Source: Maea johnstoni (Eukaryota > Annelida > Polychaeta > Spionida > Magelonidae). From it: a DNA stretch of 64,000 nucleotides. Shown piece after piece: positions 36,737 to 50,292 of the stretch. Made by a program: the position numbers and the translations under genes. How positions within the stretch are numbered: the first letter of the stretch is position 1; each line of letters opens with the position of its first letter. The notes beneath the pieces were generated by a model, which saw nothing but the letters and a program-made list of their open reading frames with translations, was not told where the DNA came from and searched no databases. The DNA is taken from positions 26,353,966 to 26,417,965 of the forward strand of contig OZ012688.1 of NCBI GenBank assembly GCA_963942565.1. Direction: 5' to 3'.

Positions 36737-38281
36737 ATTTGCTTGCAACTTTTAAGCGACCATATGCATCTCAAACAGGAAGTGTCCTAACATCATGCCT
36801 TATTGTCTATATTTCCTGTTTCTCCTGACCATGAACTACTCTAGAATGAAGCCAACGCTCAGGGATCTGTCCACACGTCAGCCTATACGCTCTTGGCAGG
36901 CATGTTCTCGTCCTGTGGTCTCAGCACTACGTTTCAGTGCTGCCATCTATTCGCAGGTATCAGAATTTCTACCACCTCGTATCTCGCTGCCAAACTCTGG
37001 TGGACTGTATCTTTAAAAACTCGACCGTCCATGGTCTTATGGGGTTAAGTTGTGAATATCCAATCGTTCAAAATGTCTAAAAGCCTACACCCTCATCCTC
37101 ATAATAAAACCAACTGTGACGGTCAAGGCCATCGATGAGCAGAGCAAGGTACCACTCATCTCAAAACCTCACATCAGCTTGCACACAGAAAGGAAAGTTT
37201 TCGGCTCTTAATCTTCTCGATTTTGAATTTCACCAAATCCAGGGTGCTTTACACGGTTCCTGGAGATTTCGTACCCAAGAGATTTCGTCACCAGGAGGGC
37301 GCAACTTCAACCCCATGACATAATATACAACTCCAAAACACTGAATAATGCTATGAACTATTTTGAAGTGGTAAAAATATTAGTAACTTGATCTTGACTT
37401 AGTTTATATGCACTTATCTGGGTGGTTTAGTTAGTTTTTTTTGCTATTCCTCTCGATCGATCTTTCACCTCACGAGATCGGTGAAAATCTCCCGTAAGTC
37501 GCTTACATTTCATGAAAATGAAGTACGCTTCATTAAAAAATGGAAAGAAACTTAACATTGTTTAATTGTCAACGAAAGTAAATGACAAAATTTACTGATT
37601 GGCCCTTCAATTGCATGGAAATATTAGAGATTTGAATTGTGTGGTGACGAATTCTCGTGGGTACGAAATCTCCAGCACCAGCGTTTTGGGCATCAAGTCC
37701 TATGGCATTTGCTTGAAACGTGGGATCTAAATAGCTAAGAGTATTACAAATATGAATAGCTAGATTATGCAATCTCCAAGTTGAAAAATATGCCTTTTCC
37801 TCAATTTCGATGAAAAATCGGAAAGAAATGGTCATGAAATTTGATCGCAGTAAAAAGTAGAGAAAGTGTGATAGTTTTCCCTCTGTTTAAATATTTTTTC
37901 CCGATTTATGGGATTTGATGTTCGGCGGTCGGCAAGTGTGGATAGCTTCTCTGTTCGATAACTTTATGCATGTCTTTAATGTTCTTACCCAAAATATTTA
38001 CAACCTGCTGGGCGGTTACATTTCTGATTGTCAATGTGTTCCTCATCAAAAGACCTTTCAGGCAATATATACTTTATATAGGCTAAGAAGTCAAATAAAA
38101 GCAGGGTAGAAGAAAAACCAGGTCCAAAATAGGCTATCTTAAAAGCATTACCAAAAAAACAAATGAATAAAATAAAACGAAATAAAATGAAATAAAGCAA
38201 GGAAAAATAAAATCGGGAAGCATGTCCATGTATGTTGTAAGTAAAACATTAAAAATGAAAAAAAAAAAAAAAAAGAGATGA

Positions 38282-38399
38282 GCCTACAACACACAGTATT
38301 CCCAGGCGGTCACCCATCCAAGTACTAACTGCGCTCGATGTTGCTTAACTTCGGTGATCGGACGAGAACCGGTGCATTCAACATGATATGGTCGTAGGC
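38282..38399 (-). rRNA. 5S ribosomal RNA, copy 19
   Basis: Same as copy 1 by eye; T17 at 38258-38274; long-type spacer to the right. Confidence 0.98.
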
Positions 38400-39943
38400 A
38401 TTTGCTTGCAACTTTTAAGCGACCATATGCATCTCAAACAGGAAGTGTCCTAACATCATGCCTTATTGTCTATATTTCCTGTTTCTCCTGACCATGAACT
38501 ACTCTAGAATGAAGCCAACGCTCAGGGATCTGTCCACACGTCAGCCTATACGCTCTTGGCAGGCATGTTCTCGTCCTGTGGTCTCAGCACTACGTTTCAG
38601 TGCTGCCATCTATTCGCAGGTATCAGAATTTCTACCACCTCGTATCTCGCTGCCAAACTCTGGTGGACTGTATCTTTAAAAACTCGACCGTCCATGGTCT
38701 TATGGGGTTAAGTTGTGAATATCCAATCGTTCAAAATGTCTAAAAGCCTACACCCTCATCCTCATAATAAAACCAACTGTGACGGTCAAGGCCATCGATG
38801 AGCAGAGCAAGGTACCACTCATCTCAAAACCTCACATCAGCTTGCACACAGAAAGGAAAGTTTTCGGCTCTTAATCTTCTCGATTTTGAATTTCACCAAA
38901 TCCAGGGTGCTTTACACGGTTCCTGGAGATTTCGTACCCAAGAGATTTCGTCACCAGGAGGGCGCAACTTCAACCCCATGACATAATATACAACTCCAAA
39001 ACACTGAATAATGCTATGAACTATTTTGAAGTGGTAAAAATATTAGTAACTTGATCTTGACTTAGTTTATATGCACTTATCTGGGTGGTTTAGTTAGTTT
39101 TTTTTGCTATTCCTCTCGATCGATCTTTCACCTCACGAGATCGGTGAAAATCTCCCGTAAGTCGCTTACATTTCATGAAAATGAAGTACGCTTCATTAAA
39201 AAATGGAAAGAAACTTAACATTGTTTAATTGTCAACGAAAGTAAATGACAAAATTTACTGATTGGCCCTTCAATTGCATGGAAATATTAGAGATTTGAAT
39301 TGTGTGGTGACGAATTCTCGTGGGTACGAAATCTCCAGCACCAGCGTTTTGGGCATCAAGTCCTATGGCATTTGCTTGAAACGTGGGATCTAAATAGCTA
39401 AGAGTATTACAAATATGAATAGCTAGATTATGCAATCTCCAAGTTGAAAAATATGCCTTTTCCTCAATTTCGATGAAAAATCGGAAAGAAATGGTCATGA
39501 AATTTGATCGCAGTAAAAAGTAGAGAAAGTGTGATAGTTTTCCCTCTGTTTAAATATTTTTTCCCGATTTATGGGATTTGATGTTCGGCGGTCGGCAAGT
39601 GTGGATAGCTTCTCTGTTCGATAACTTTATGCATGTCTTTAATGTTCTTACCCAAAATATTTACAACCTGCTGGGCGGTTACATTTCTGATTGTCAATGT
39701 GTTCCTCATCAAAAGACCTTTCAGGCAATATATACTTTATATAGGCTAAGAAGTCAAATAAAAGCAGGGTAGAAGAAAAACCAGGTCCAAAATAGGCTAT
39801 CTTAAAAGCATTACCAAAAAAACAAATGAATAAAATAAAACGAAATAAAATGAAATAAAGCAAGGAAAAATAAAATCGGGAAGCATGTCCATGTATGTTG
39901 TAAGTAAAACATTAAAAATGAAAAAAAAAAAAAAAAGAGATGA

Positions 39944-40061
39944 GCCTACAACACACAGTATTCCCAGGCGGTCACCCATCCAAGTACTAACTGCGCTCGA
40001 TGTTGCTTAACTTCGGTGATCGGACGAGAACCGGTGCATTCAACATGATATGGTCGTAGGC
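39944..40061 (-). rRNA. 5S ribosomal RNA, copy 20
   Basis: Same as copy 1 by eye; T16 at 39921-39936. The octamer-like upstream site has one base changed (40091) in this unit only. Confidence 0.98.
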
Positions 40062-41602
40062 ATTTGCTTGCAACTTTTAAGCGACCATATCCATCTCAAA
40101 CAGGAAGTGTCCTAACATCATGCCTTATTGTCTATATTTCCTGTTTCTCCTGACCATGAACTACTCTAGAATGAAGCCAACGCTCAGGGATCTGTCCACA
40201 CGTCAGCCTATACGCTCTTGGCAGGCATGTTCTCGTCCTGTGGTCTCAGCACTACGTTTCAGTGCTGCCATCTATTCGCAGGTATCAGAATTTCTACCAC
40301 CTCGTATCTCGCTGCCAAACTCTGGTGGACTGTATCTTTAAAAACTCGACCGTCCATGGTCTTATGGGGTTAAGTTGTGAATATCCAATCGTTCAAAATG
40401 TCTAAAAGCCTACACCCTCATCCTCATAATAAAACCAACTGTGACGGTCAAGGCCATCGATGAGCAGAGCAAGGTACCACTCATCTCAAAACCTCACATC
40501 AGCTTGCACACAGAAAGGAAAGTTTTCGGCTCTTAATCTTCTCGATTTTGAATTTCACCAAATCCAGGGTGCTTTACACGGTTCCTGGAGATTTCGTACC
40601 CAAGAGATTTCGTCACCAGGAGGGCGCAACTTCAACCCCATGACATAATATACAACTCCAAAACACTGAATAATGCTATGAACTATTTTGAAGTGGTAAA
40701 AATATTAGTAACTTGATCTTGACTTAGTTTATATGCACTTATCTGGGTGGTTTAGTTAGTTTTTTTTGCTATTCCTCTCGATCGATCTTTCACCTCACGA
40801 GATCGGTGAAAATCTCCCGTAAGTCGCTTACATTTCATGAAAATGAAGTACGCTTCATTAAAAAATGGAAAGAAACTTAACATTGTTTAATTGTCAACGA
40901 AAGTAAATGACAAAATTTACTGATTGGCCCTTCAATTGCATGGAAATATTAGATTTGAATTGTGTGGTGACGAATTCTCGTGGGTACGAAATCTCCAGCA
41001 CCAGCGTTTTGGGCATCAAGTCCTATGGCATTTGCTTGAAACGTGGGATCTAAATAGCTAAGAGTATTACAAATATGAATAGCTAGATTATGCAATCTCC
41101 AAGTTGAAAAATATGCCTTTTCCTCAATTTCGATGAAAAATCGGAAAGAAATGGTCATGAAATTTGATCGCAGTAAAAAGTAGAGAAAGTGTGATAGTTT
41201 TCCCTCTGTTTTAATATTTTTTCCCGATTTATGGGATTTGATGTTCGGCGGTCGGCAAGTGTGGATAGCTTCTCTGTTCGATAACTTTATGCATGTCTTT
41301 AATGTTCTTACCCAAAATATTTACAACCTGCTGGGCGGTTACATTTCTGATTGTCAATGTGTTCCTCATCAAAAGACCTTTCAGGCAATATATACTTTAT
41401 ATAGGCTAAGAAGTCAAATAAAAGCAGGGTAGAAGAAAAACCAGGTCCAAAATAGGCTATCTTAAAAGCATTACCAAAAAAACAAATGAATAAAATAAAA
41501 CGAAATAAAATGAAATAAAGCAAGGAAAAATAAAATCGGGAAGCATGTCCATGTATGTTGTAAGTAAAACATTAAAAATGAAAAAAAAAAAAAAAGAGAT
41601 GA

Positions 41603-41720
41603 GCCTACAACACACAGTATTCCCAGGCGGTCACCCATCCAAGTACTAACTGCGCTCGATGTTGCTTAACTTCGGTGATCGGACGAGAACCGGTGCATTC
41701 AACATGATATGGTCGTAGGC
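41603..41720 (-). rRNA. 5S ribosomal RNA, copy 21
   Basis: Same as copy 1 by eye; T15 at 41581-41595; spacer to the right carries the CTCAAAAACA variant near 42317. Confidence 0.98.
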
Positions 41721-43262
41721 ATTTGCTTGCAACTTTTAAGCGACCATATGCATCTCAAACAGGAAGTGTCCTAACATCATGCCTTATTGTCTATATTTCC
41801 TGTTTCTCCTGACCATGAACTACTCTAGAATGAAGCCAACGCTCAGGGATCTGTCCACACGTCAGCCTATACGCTCTTGGCAGGCATGTTCTCGTCCTGT
41901 GGTCTCAGCACTACGTTTCAGTGCTGCCATCTATTCGCAGGTATCAGAATTTCTACCACCTCGTATCTCGCTGCCAAACTCTGGTGGACTGTATCTTTAA
42001 AAACTCGACCGTCCATGGTCTTATGGGGTTAAGTTGTGAATATCCAATCGTTCAAAATGTCTAAAAGCCTACACCCTCATCCTCATAATAAAACCAACTG
42101 TGACGGTCAAGGCCATCGATGAGCAGAGCAAGGTACCACTCATCTCAAAACCTCACATCAGCTTGCACACAGAAAGGAAAGTTTTCGGCTCTTAATCTTC
42201 TCGATTTTGAATTTCACCAAATCCAGGGTGCTTTACACGGTTCCTGGAGATTTCGTACCCAAGAGATTTCGTCACCAGGAGGGCGCAACTTCAACCCCAT
42301 GACATAATATACAACTCAAAAACACTGAATAATGCTATGAACTATTTTGAAGTGGTAAAAATATTAGTAACTTGATCTTGACTTAGTTTATATGCACTTA
42401 TCTGGGTGGTTTAGTTAGTTTTTTTTGCTATTCCTCTCGATCGATCTTTCACCTCACGAGATCGGTGAAAATCTCCCGTAAGTCGCTTACATTTCATGAA
42501 AATGAAGTACGCTTCATTAAAAAATGGAAAGAAACTTAACATTGTTTAATTGTCAACGAAAGTAAATGACAAAATTTACTGATTGGCCCTTCAATTGCAT
42601 GGAAATATTAGATTTGAATTGTGTGGTGACGAATTCTCGTGGGTACGAAATCTCCAGCACCAGCGTTTTGGGCATCAAGTCCTATGGCATTTGCTTGAAA
42701 CGTGGGATCTAAATAGCTAAGAGTATTACAAATATGAATAGCTAGATTATGCAATCTCCAAGTTGAAAAATATGCCTTTTCCTCAATTTCGATGAAAAAT
42801 CGGAAAGAAATGGTCATGAAATTTGATCGCAGTAAAAAGTAGAGAAAGTGTGATAGTTTTCCCTCTGTTTTAATATTTTTTCCCGATTTATGGGATTTGA
42901 TGTTCGGCGGTCGGCAAGTGTGGATAGCTTCTCTGTTCGATAACTTTATGCATGTCTTTAATGTTCTTACCCAAAATATTTACAACCTGCTGGGCGGTTA
43001 CATTTCTGATTGTCAATGTGTTCCTCATCAAAAGACCTTTCAGGCAATATATACTTTATATAGGCTAAGAAGTCAAATAAAAGCAGGGTAGAAGAAAAAC
43101 CAGGTCCAAAATAGGCTATCTTAAAAGCATTACCAAAAAAACAAATGAATAAAATAAAACGAAATAAAATGAAATAAAGCAAGGAAAAATAAAATCGGGA
43201 AGCATGTCCATGTATGTTGTAAGTAAAACATTAAAAATGAAAAAAAAAAAAAAAAGAGATGA

Positions 43263-43380
43263 GCCTACAACACACAGTATTCCCAGGCGGTCACCCATCC
43301 AAGTACTAACTGCGCTCGATGTTGCTTAACTTCGGTGATCGGACGAGAACCGGTGCATTCAACATGATATGGTCGTAGGC
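43263..43380 (-). rRNA. 5S ribosomal RNA, copy 22
   Basis: Same as copy 1 by eye; T16 at 43240-43255; long-type spacer to the right. Confidence 0.98.
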
Positions 43381-44922
43381 ATTTGCTTGCAACTTTTAAG
43401 CGACCATATGCATCTCAAACAGGAAGTGTCCTAACATCATGCCTTATTGTCTATATTTCCTGTTTCTCCTGACCATGAACTACTCTAGAATGAAGCCAAC
43501 GCTCAGGGATCTGTCCACACGTCAGCCTATACGCTCTTGGCAGGCATGTTCTCGTCCTGTGGTCTCAGCACTACGTTTCAGTGCTGCCATCTATTCGCAG
43601 GTATCAGAATTTCTACCACCTCGTATCTCGCTGCCAAACTCTGGTGGACTGTATCTTTAAAAACTCGACCGTCCATGGTCTTATGGGGTTAAGTTGTGAA
43701 TATCCAATCGTTCAAAATGTCTAAAAGCCTACACCCTCATCCTCATAATAAAACCAACTGTGACGGTCAAGGCCATCGATGAGCAGAGCAAGGTACCACT
43801 CATCTCAAAACCTCACATCAGCTTGCACACAGAAAGGAAAGTTTTCGGCTCTTAATCTTCTCGATTTTGAATTTCACCAAATCCAGGGTGCTTTACACGG
43901 TTCCTGGAGATTTCGTACCCAAGAGATTTCGTCACCAGGAGGGCGCAACTTCAACCCCATGACATAATATACAACTCCAAAACACTGAATAATGCTATGA
44001 ACTATTTTGAAGTGGTAAAAATATTAGTAACTTGATCTTGACTTAGTTTATATGCACTTATCTGGGTGGTTTAGTTAGTTTTTTTTGCTATTCCTCTCGA
44101 TCGATCTTTCACCTCACGAGATCGGTGAAAATCTCCCGTAAGTCGCTTACATTTCATGAAAATGAAGTACGCTTCATTAAAAAATGGAAAGAAACTTAAC
44201 ATTGTTTAATTGTCAACGAAAGTAAATGACAAAATTTACTGATTGGCCCTTCAATTGCATGGAAATATTAGATTTGAATTGTGTGGTGACGAATTCTCGT
44301 GGGTACGAAATCTCCAGCACCAGCGTTTTGGGCATCAAGTCCTATGGCATTTGCTTGAAACGTGGGATCTAAATAGCTAAGAGTATTACAAATATGAATA
44401 GCTAGATTATGCAATCTCCAAGTTGAAAAATATGCCTTTTCCTCAATTTCGATGAAAAATCGGAAAGAAATGGTCATGAAATTTGATCGCAGTAAAAAGT
44501 AGAGAAAGTGTGATAGTTTTCCCTCTGTTTTAATATTTTTTCCCGATTTATGGGATTTGATGTTCGGCGGTCGGCAAGTGTGGATAGCTTCTCTGTTCGA
44601 TAACTTTATGCATGTCTTTAATGTTCTTACCCAAAATATTTACAACCTGCTGGGCGGTTACATTTCTGATTGTCAATGTGTTCCTCATCAAAAGACCTTT
44701 CAGGCAATATATACTTTATATAGGCTAAGAAGTCAAATAAAAGCAGGGTAGAAGAAAAACCAGGTCCAAAATAGGCTATCTTAAAAGCATTACCAAAAAA
44801 ACAAATGAATAAAATAAAACGAAATAAAATGAAATAAAGCAAGGAAAAATAAAATCGGGAAGCATGTCCATGTATGTTGTAAGTAAAACATTAAAAATGA
44901 AAAAAAAAAAAAAAAGAGATGA

Positions 44923-45040
44923 GCCTACAACACACAGTATTCCCAGGCGGTCACCCATCCAAGTACTAACTGCGCTCGATGTTGCTTAACTTCGGTGATC
45001 GGACGAGAACCGGTGCATTCAACATGATATGGTCGTAGGC
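44923..45040 (-). rRNA. 5S ribosomal RNA, copy 23
   Basis: Same as copy 1 by eye; T16 at 44900-44915; spacer to the right carries the CTCAAAAACA variant near 45637. Confidence 0.98.
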
Positions 45041-46582
45041 ATTTGCTTGCAACTTTTAAGCGACCATATGCATCTCAAACAGGAAGTGTCCTAACATCAT
45101 GCCTTATTGTCTATATTTCCTGTTTCTCCTGACCATGAACTACTCTAGAATGAAGCCAACGCTCAGGGATCTGTCCACACGTCAGCCTATACGCTCTTGG
45201 CAGGCATGTTCTCGTCCTGTGGTCTCAGCACTACGTTTCAGTGCTGCCATCTATTCGCAGGTATCAGAATTTCTACCACCTCGTATCTCGCTGCCAAACT
45301 CTGGTGGACTGTATCTTTAAAAACTCGACCGTCCATGGTCTTATGGGGTTAAGTTGTGAATATCCAATCGTTCAAAATGTCTAAAAGCCTACACCCTCAT
45401 CCTCATAATAAAACCAACTGTGACGGTCAAGGCCATCGATGAGCAGAGCAAGGTACCACTCATCTCAAAACCTCACATCAGCTTGCACACAGAAAGGAAA
45501 GTTTTCGGCTCTTAATCTTCTCGATTTTGAATTTCACCAAATCCAGGGTGCTTTACACGGTTCCTGGAGATTTCGTACCCAAGAGATTTCGTCACCAGGA
45601 GGGCGCAACTTCAACCCCATGACATAATATACAACTCAAAAACACTGAATAATGCTATGAACTATTTTGAAGTGGTAAAAATATTAGTAACTTGATCTTG
45701 ACTTAGTTTATATGCACTTATCTGGGTGGTTTAGTTAGTTTTTTTTGCTATTCCTCTCGATCGATCTTTCACCTCACGAGATCGGTGAAAATCTCCCGTA
45801 AGTCGCTTACATTTCATGAAAATGAAGTACGCTTCATTAAAAAATGGAAAGAAACTTAACATTGTTTAATTGTCAACGAAAGTAAATGACAAAATTTACT
45901 GATTGGCCCTTCAATTGCATGGAAATATTAGATTTGAATTGTGTGGTGACGAATTCTCGTGGGTACGAAATCTCCAGCACCAGCGTTTTGGGCATCAAGT
46001 CCTATGGCATTTGCTTGAAACGTGGGATCTAAATAGCTAAGAGTATTACAAATATGAATAGCTAGATTATGCAATCTCCAAGTTGAAAAATATGCCTTTT
46101 CCTCAATTTCGATGAAAAATCGGAAAGAAATGGTCATGAAATTTGATCGCAGTAAAAAGTAGAGAAAGTGTGATAGTTTTCCCTCTGTTTTAATATTTTT
46201 TCCCGATTTATGGGATTTGATGTTCGGCGGTCGGCAAGTGTGGATAGCTTCTCTGTTCGATAACTTTATGCATGTCTTTAATGTTCTTACCCAAAATATT
46301 TACAACCTGCTGGGCGGTTACATTTCTGATTGTCAATGTGTTCCTCATCAAAAGACCTTTCAGGCAATATATACTTTATATAGGCTAAGAAGTCAAATAA
46401 AAGCAGGGTAGAAGAAAAACCAGGTCCAAAATAGGCTATCTTAAAAGCATTACCAAAAAAACAAATGAATAAAATAAAACGAAATAAAATGAAATAAAGC
46501 AAGGAAAAATAAAATCGGGAAGCATGTCCATGTATGTTGTAAGTAAAACATTAAAAATGAAAAAAAAAAAAAAAAGAGATGA

Positions 46583-46700
46583 GCCTACAACACACAGTAT
46601 TCCCAGGCGGTCACCCATCCAAGTACTAACTGCGCTCGATGTTGCTTAACTTCGGTGATCGGACGAGAACCGGTGCATTCAACATGATATGGTCGTAGGC
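46583..46700 (-). rRNA. 5S ribosomal RNA, copy 24
   Basis: Same as copy 1 by eye; T16 at 46560-46575. The spacer to its right contains the switch from left-subtype to right-subtype sequence. Confidence 0.98.
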
Positions 46701-48242
46701 ATTTGCTTGCAACTTTTAAGCGACCATATGCATCTCAAACAGGAAGTGTCCTAACATCATGCCTTATTGTCTATATTTCCTGTTTCTCCTGACCATGAAC
46801 TACTCTAGAATGAAGCCAACGCTCAGGGATCTGTCCACACGTCAGCCTATACGCTCTTGGCAGGCATGTTCTCGTCCTGTGGTCTCAGCACTACGTTTCA
46901 GTGCTGCCATCTATTCGCAGGTATCAGAATTTCTACCACCTCGTATCTCGCTGCCAAACTCTGGTGGACTGTATCTTTAAAAACTCGACCGTCCATGGTC
47001 TTATGGGGTTAAGTTGTGAATATCCAATCGTTCAAAATGTCTAAAAGCCTACACCCTCATCCTCATAATAAAACCAACTGTGACGGTCAAGGCCATCGAT
47101 GAGCAGAGCAAGGTAGCACTCATCTCAAAACCTCACATCAGCTTGCACACAGAAAGGAAAGTTTTCGGCTCTTAATCTTCTCGATTTTGAATTTCACCAA
47201 ATCCAGGGTGCTTTACACGGTTCCTGGAGATTTCGTACCCAAGAGATTTCGTCACCAGGAGGGCGCAACTTCAACCCCATGACATAATATACAACTCCAA
47301 AACACTGAATAATGCTATGAACTATTTTGAAGTGGTAAAAATATTAGTAACTTGATCTTGACTTAGTTTATATGCACTTATCTGGGTGGTTTAGTTAGTT
47401 TTTTTTGCTATTCCTCTCGATCGATCTTTCACCTCACGAGATCGGTGAAAATCTCCCGTAAGTCGCTTACATTTCATGAAAATGAAGTACGCTTCATTAA
47501 AAAATGGAAAGAAACTTAACATTGTTTAATTGTCAACGAAAGTAAATGACGAAATTTACTGATTGGCCCTTCAATTGCATGGAAATATTAGATTTGAATT
47601 GTGTGGTGACGAATTCTCGTGGGTACGAAATCTCCAGCACCAGCGTTTTGGGCATCAAGTCCTATGGCATTTGCTTGAAACGTGGTATCTAAATAGCTAA
47701 GAGTATTACAAATATGAATAGCTAGATTATGCAATCTCCAAGTTGAAAAATATGCCTTTTCCTCAATTTCAATGAAAAATCGGAAAGAAATGGTCATGAA
47801 ATTTGATCGCAGTAAAAAGTAGAGAAAGTGTGATAGTTTTCCCTCTGTTTTAATATTTTTTCCCGATTTATGGGATTGGATGTTCGGCGGTCGGCAAGTG
47901 TGGATAGCTTCTCTGTTCGATAACTTTATGCATGTCTTTAGTGTTCTTACCCAAAATATTTACAACCTGCTGGGCGGTTACATTTCTGATTGTCAATGTG
48001 TTCCTCATCAAAAGACCTTTCAGGCAATATATACTTTATATAGGCTAAGAAGTCAAATAAAAGCAGGGTAGAAGAAAAACCAGGTCCAAAATAGGCTATC
48101 TTAAAAGCATTACAAAAAAAACAAATGAATAAAATAAAACGAAATAAAATGAAATAAAGCAAGGAAAAATAAAATCGGGAAGCATGTCCATGTATGTTGT
48201 AAGTAAAACATTAAAAATGAAAAAAAAAAAAAAAAGAGATGA

Positions 48243-48360
48243 GCCTACAACACACAGTATTCCCAGGCGGTCACCCATCCAAGTACTAACTGCGCTCGAT
48301 GTTGCTTAACTTCGGTGATCGGACGAGAACCGGTGCATTCAACATGATATGGTCGTAGGC
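48243..48360 (-). rRNA. 5S ribosomal RNA, copy 25
   Basis: Same as copy 1 by eye; T16 at 48220-48235; first gene lying wholly in right-subtype sequence; long-type spacer to the right. Confidence 0.98.
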
Positions 48361-49903
48361 ATTTGCTTGCAACTTTTAAGCGACCATATGCATCTCAAAC
48401 AGGAAGTGTCCTAACATCATGCCTTATTGTCTATATTTCCTGTTTCTCCTGACCATGAACTACTCTAGAATGAAGCCAACGCTCAGGGATCTGTCCACAC
48501 GTCAGCCTATACGCTCTTGGCAGGCATGTTCTCGTCCTGTGGTCTCAGCACTACGTTTCAGTGCTGCCATCTATTCGCAGGTATCAGAATTTCTACCACC
48601 TCGTATCTCGCTGCCAAACTCTGGTGGACTGTATCTTTAAAAACTCGACCGTCCATGGTCTTATGGGGTTAAGTTGTGAATATCCAATCGTTCAAAATGT
48701 CTAAAAGCCTACACCCTCATCCTCATAATAAAACCAACTGTGACGGTCAAGGCCATCGATGAGCAGAGCAAGGTAGCACTCATCTCAAAACCTCACATCA
48801 GCTTGCACACAGAAAGGAAAGTTTTCGGCTCTTAATCTTCTCGATTTTGAATTTCACCAAATCCAGGGTGCTTTACACGGTTCCTGGAGATTTCGTACCC
48901 AAGAGATTTCGTCACCAGGAGGGCGCAACTTCAACCCCATGACATAATATACAACTCCAAAACACTGAATAATGCTATGAACTATTTTGAAGTGGTAAAA
49001 ATATTAGTAACTTGATCTTGACTTAGTTTATATGCACTTATCTGGGTGGTTTAGTTAGTTTTTTTTGCTATTCCTCTCGATCGATCTTTCACCTCACTAG
49101 ATCGGTGAAAATCTCCCGTAAGTCGCTTACATTTCATGAAAATGAAGTACGCTTCATTAAAAAATGGAAAGAAACTTAACATTGTTTAATTGTCAACGAA
49201 AGTAAATGACGAAATTTACTGATTGGCCCTTCAATTGCATGGAAATATTAGATTTGAATTGTGTGGTGACGAATTCTCGTGGGTACGAAATCTCCAGCAC
49301 CAGCGTTTTGGGCATCAAGTCCTATGGCATTTGCTTGAAACGTGGTATCTAAATAGCTAAGAGTATTACAAATATGAATAGCTAGATTATGCAATCTCCA
49401 AGTTGAAAAATATGCCTTTTCCTCAATTTCGATGAAAAATCGGAAAGAAATGGTCATGAAATTTGATCGCAGTAAAAAGTAGAGAAAGTGTGATAGTTTT
49501 CCCTCTGTTTTAATATTTTTTCCCGATTTATGGGATTGGATGTTCGGCGGTCGGCAAGTGTGGATAGCTTCTCTGTTCGATAACTTTATGCATGTCTTTA
49601 GTGTTCTTACCCAAAATATTTACAACCTGCTGGGCGGTTACATTTCTGATTGTCAATGTGTTCCTCATCAAAAGACCTTTCAGGCAATATATACTTTATA
49701 TAGGCTAAGAAGTCAAATAAAAGCAGGGTAGAAGAAAAACCAGGTCCAAAATAGGCTATCTTAAAAGCATTACAAAAAAAACAAATGAATAAAATAAAAC
49801 GAAATAAAATGAAATAAAGCAAGGAAAAATAAAATCGGGAAGCATGTCCATGTATGTTGTAAGTAAAACATTAAAAATGAAAAAAAAAAAAAAAAAGAGA
49901 TGA

Positions 49904-50021
49904 GCCTACAACACACAGTATTCCCAGGCGGTCACCCATCCAAGTACTAACTGCGCTCGATGTTGCTTAACTTCGGTGATCGGACGAGAACCGGTGCATT
50001 CAACATGATATGGTCGTTGGC
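49904..50021 (-). rRNA. 5S ribosomal RNA, copy 26 (U4A variant in helix I)
   Basis: RNA nucleotide 4 is A instead of U, which removes the U4-A115 pair of the terminal helix. T17 at 49880-49896. A short-type spacer follows to the right (junction at 50292/50293). Confidence 0.95.
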
Positions 50022-50292
50022 ATTTGCTTGCAACTTTTAAGCGACCATATGCATCTCAAACAGGAAGTGTCCTAACATCATGCCTTATTGTCTATATTTC
50101 CTGTTTCTCCTGACCATGAACTACTCTAGAATGAAGCCAACGCTCAGGGATCTGTCCACACGTCAGCCTATACGCTCTTGGCAGGCATGTTCTCGTCCTG
50201 TGGTCTCAGCACTACGTTTCAGTGCTGCCATCTATTCGCAGGTATCAGAATTTCTACCACCTCGTATCTCGCTGCCAAACTCTGGTGGACTG

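Larger units (their letters stand above)
34531..47115. repeat. 5S rDNA tandem array, middle part (left subtype units)
   Basis: Units of 1659-1663 bp continue in register after the retrotransposon, with 5S copies 17-24. Spacers carry the same diagnostic bases as the left part, for example GGTACCACTC, TTTAATGTTC and ATTACCAAAA. A TTTAAATATT variant near 36224, 37886 and 39548 marks three consecutive units. No other gene seen in the spacers. Confidence 0.96.
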
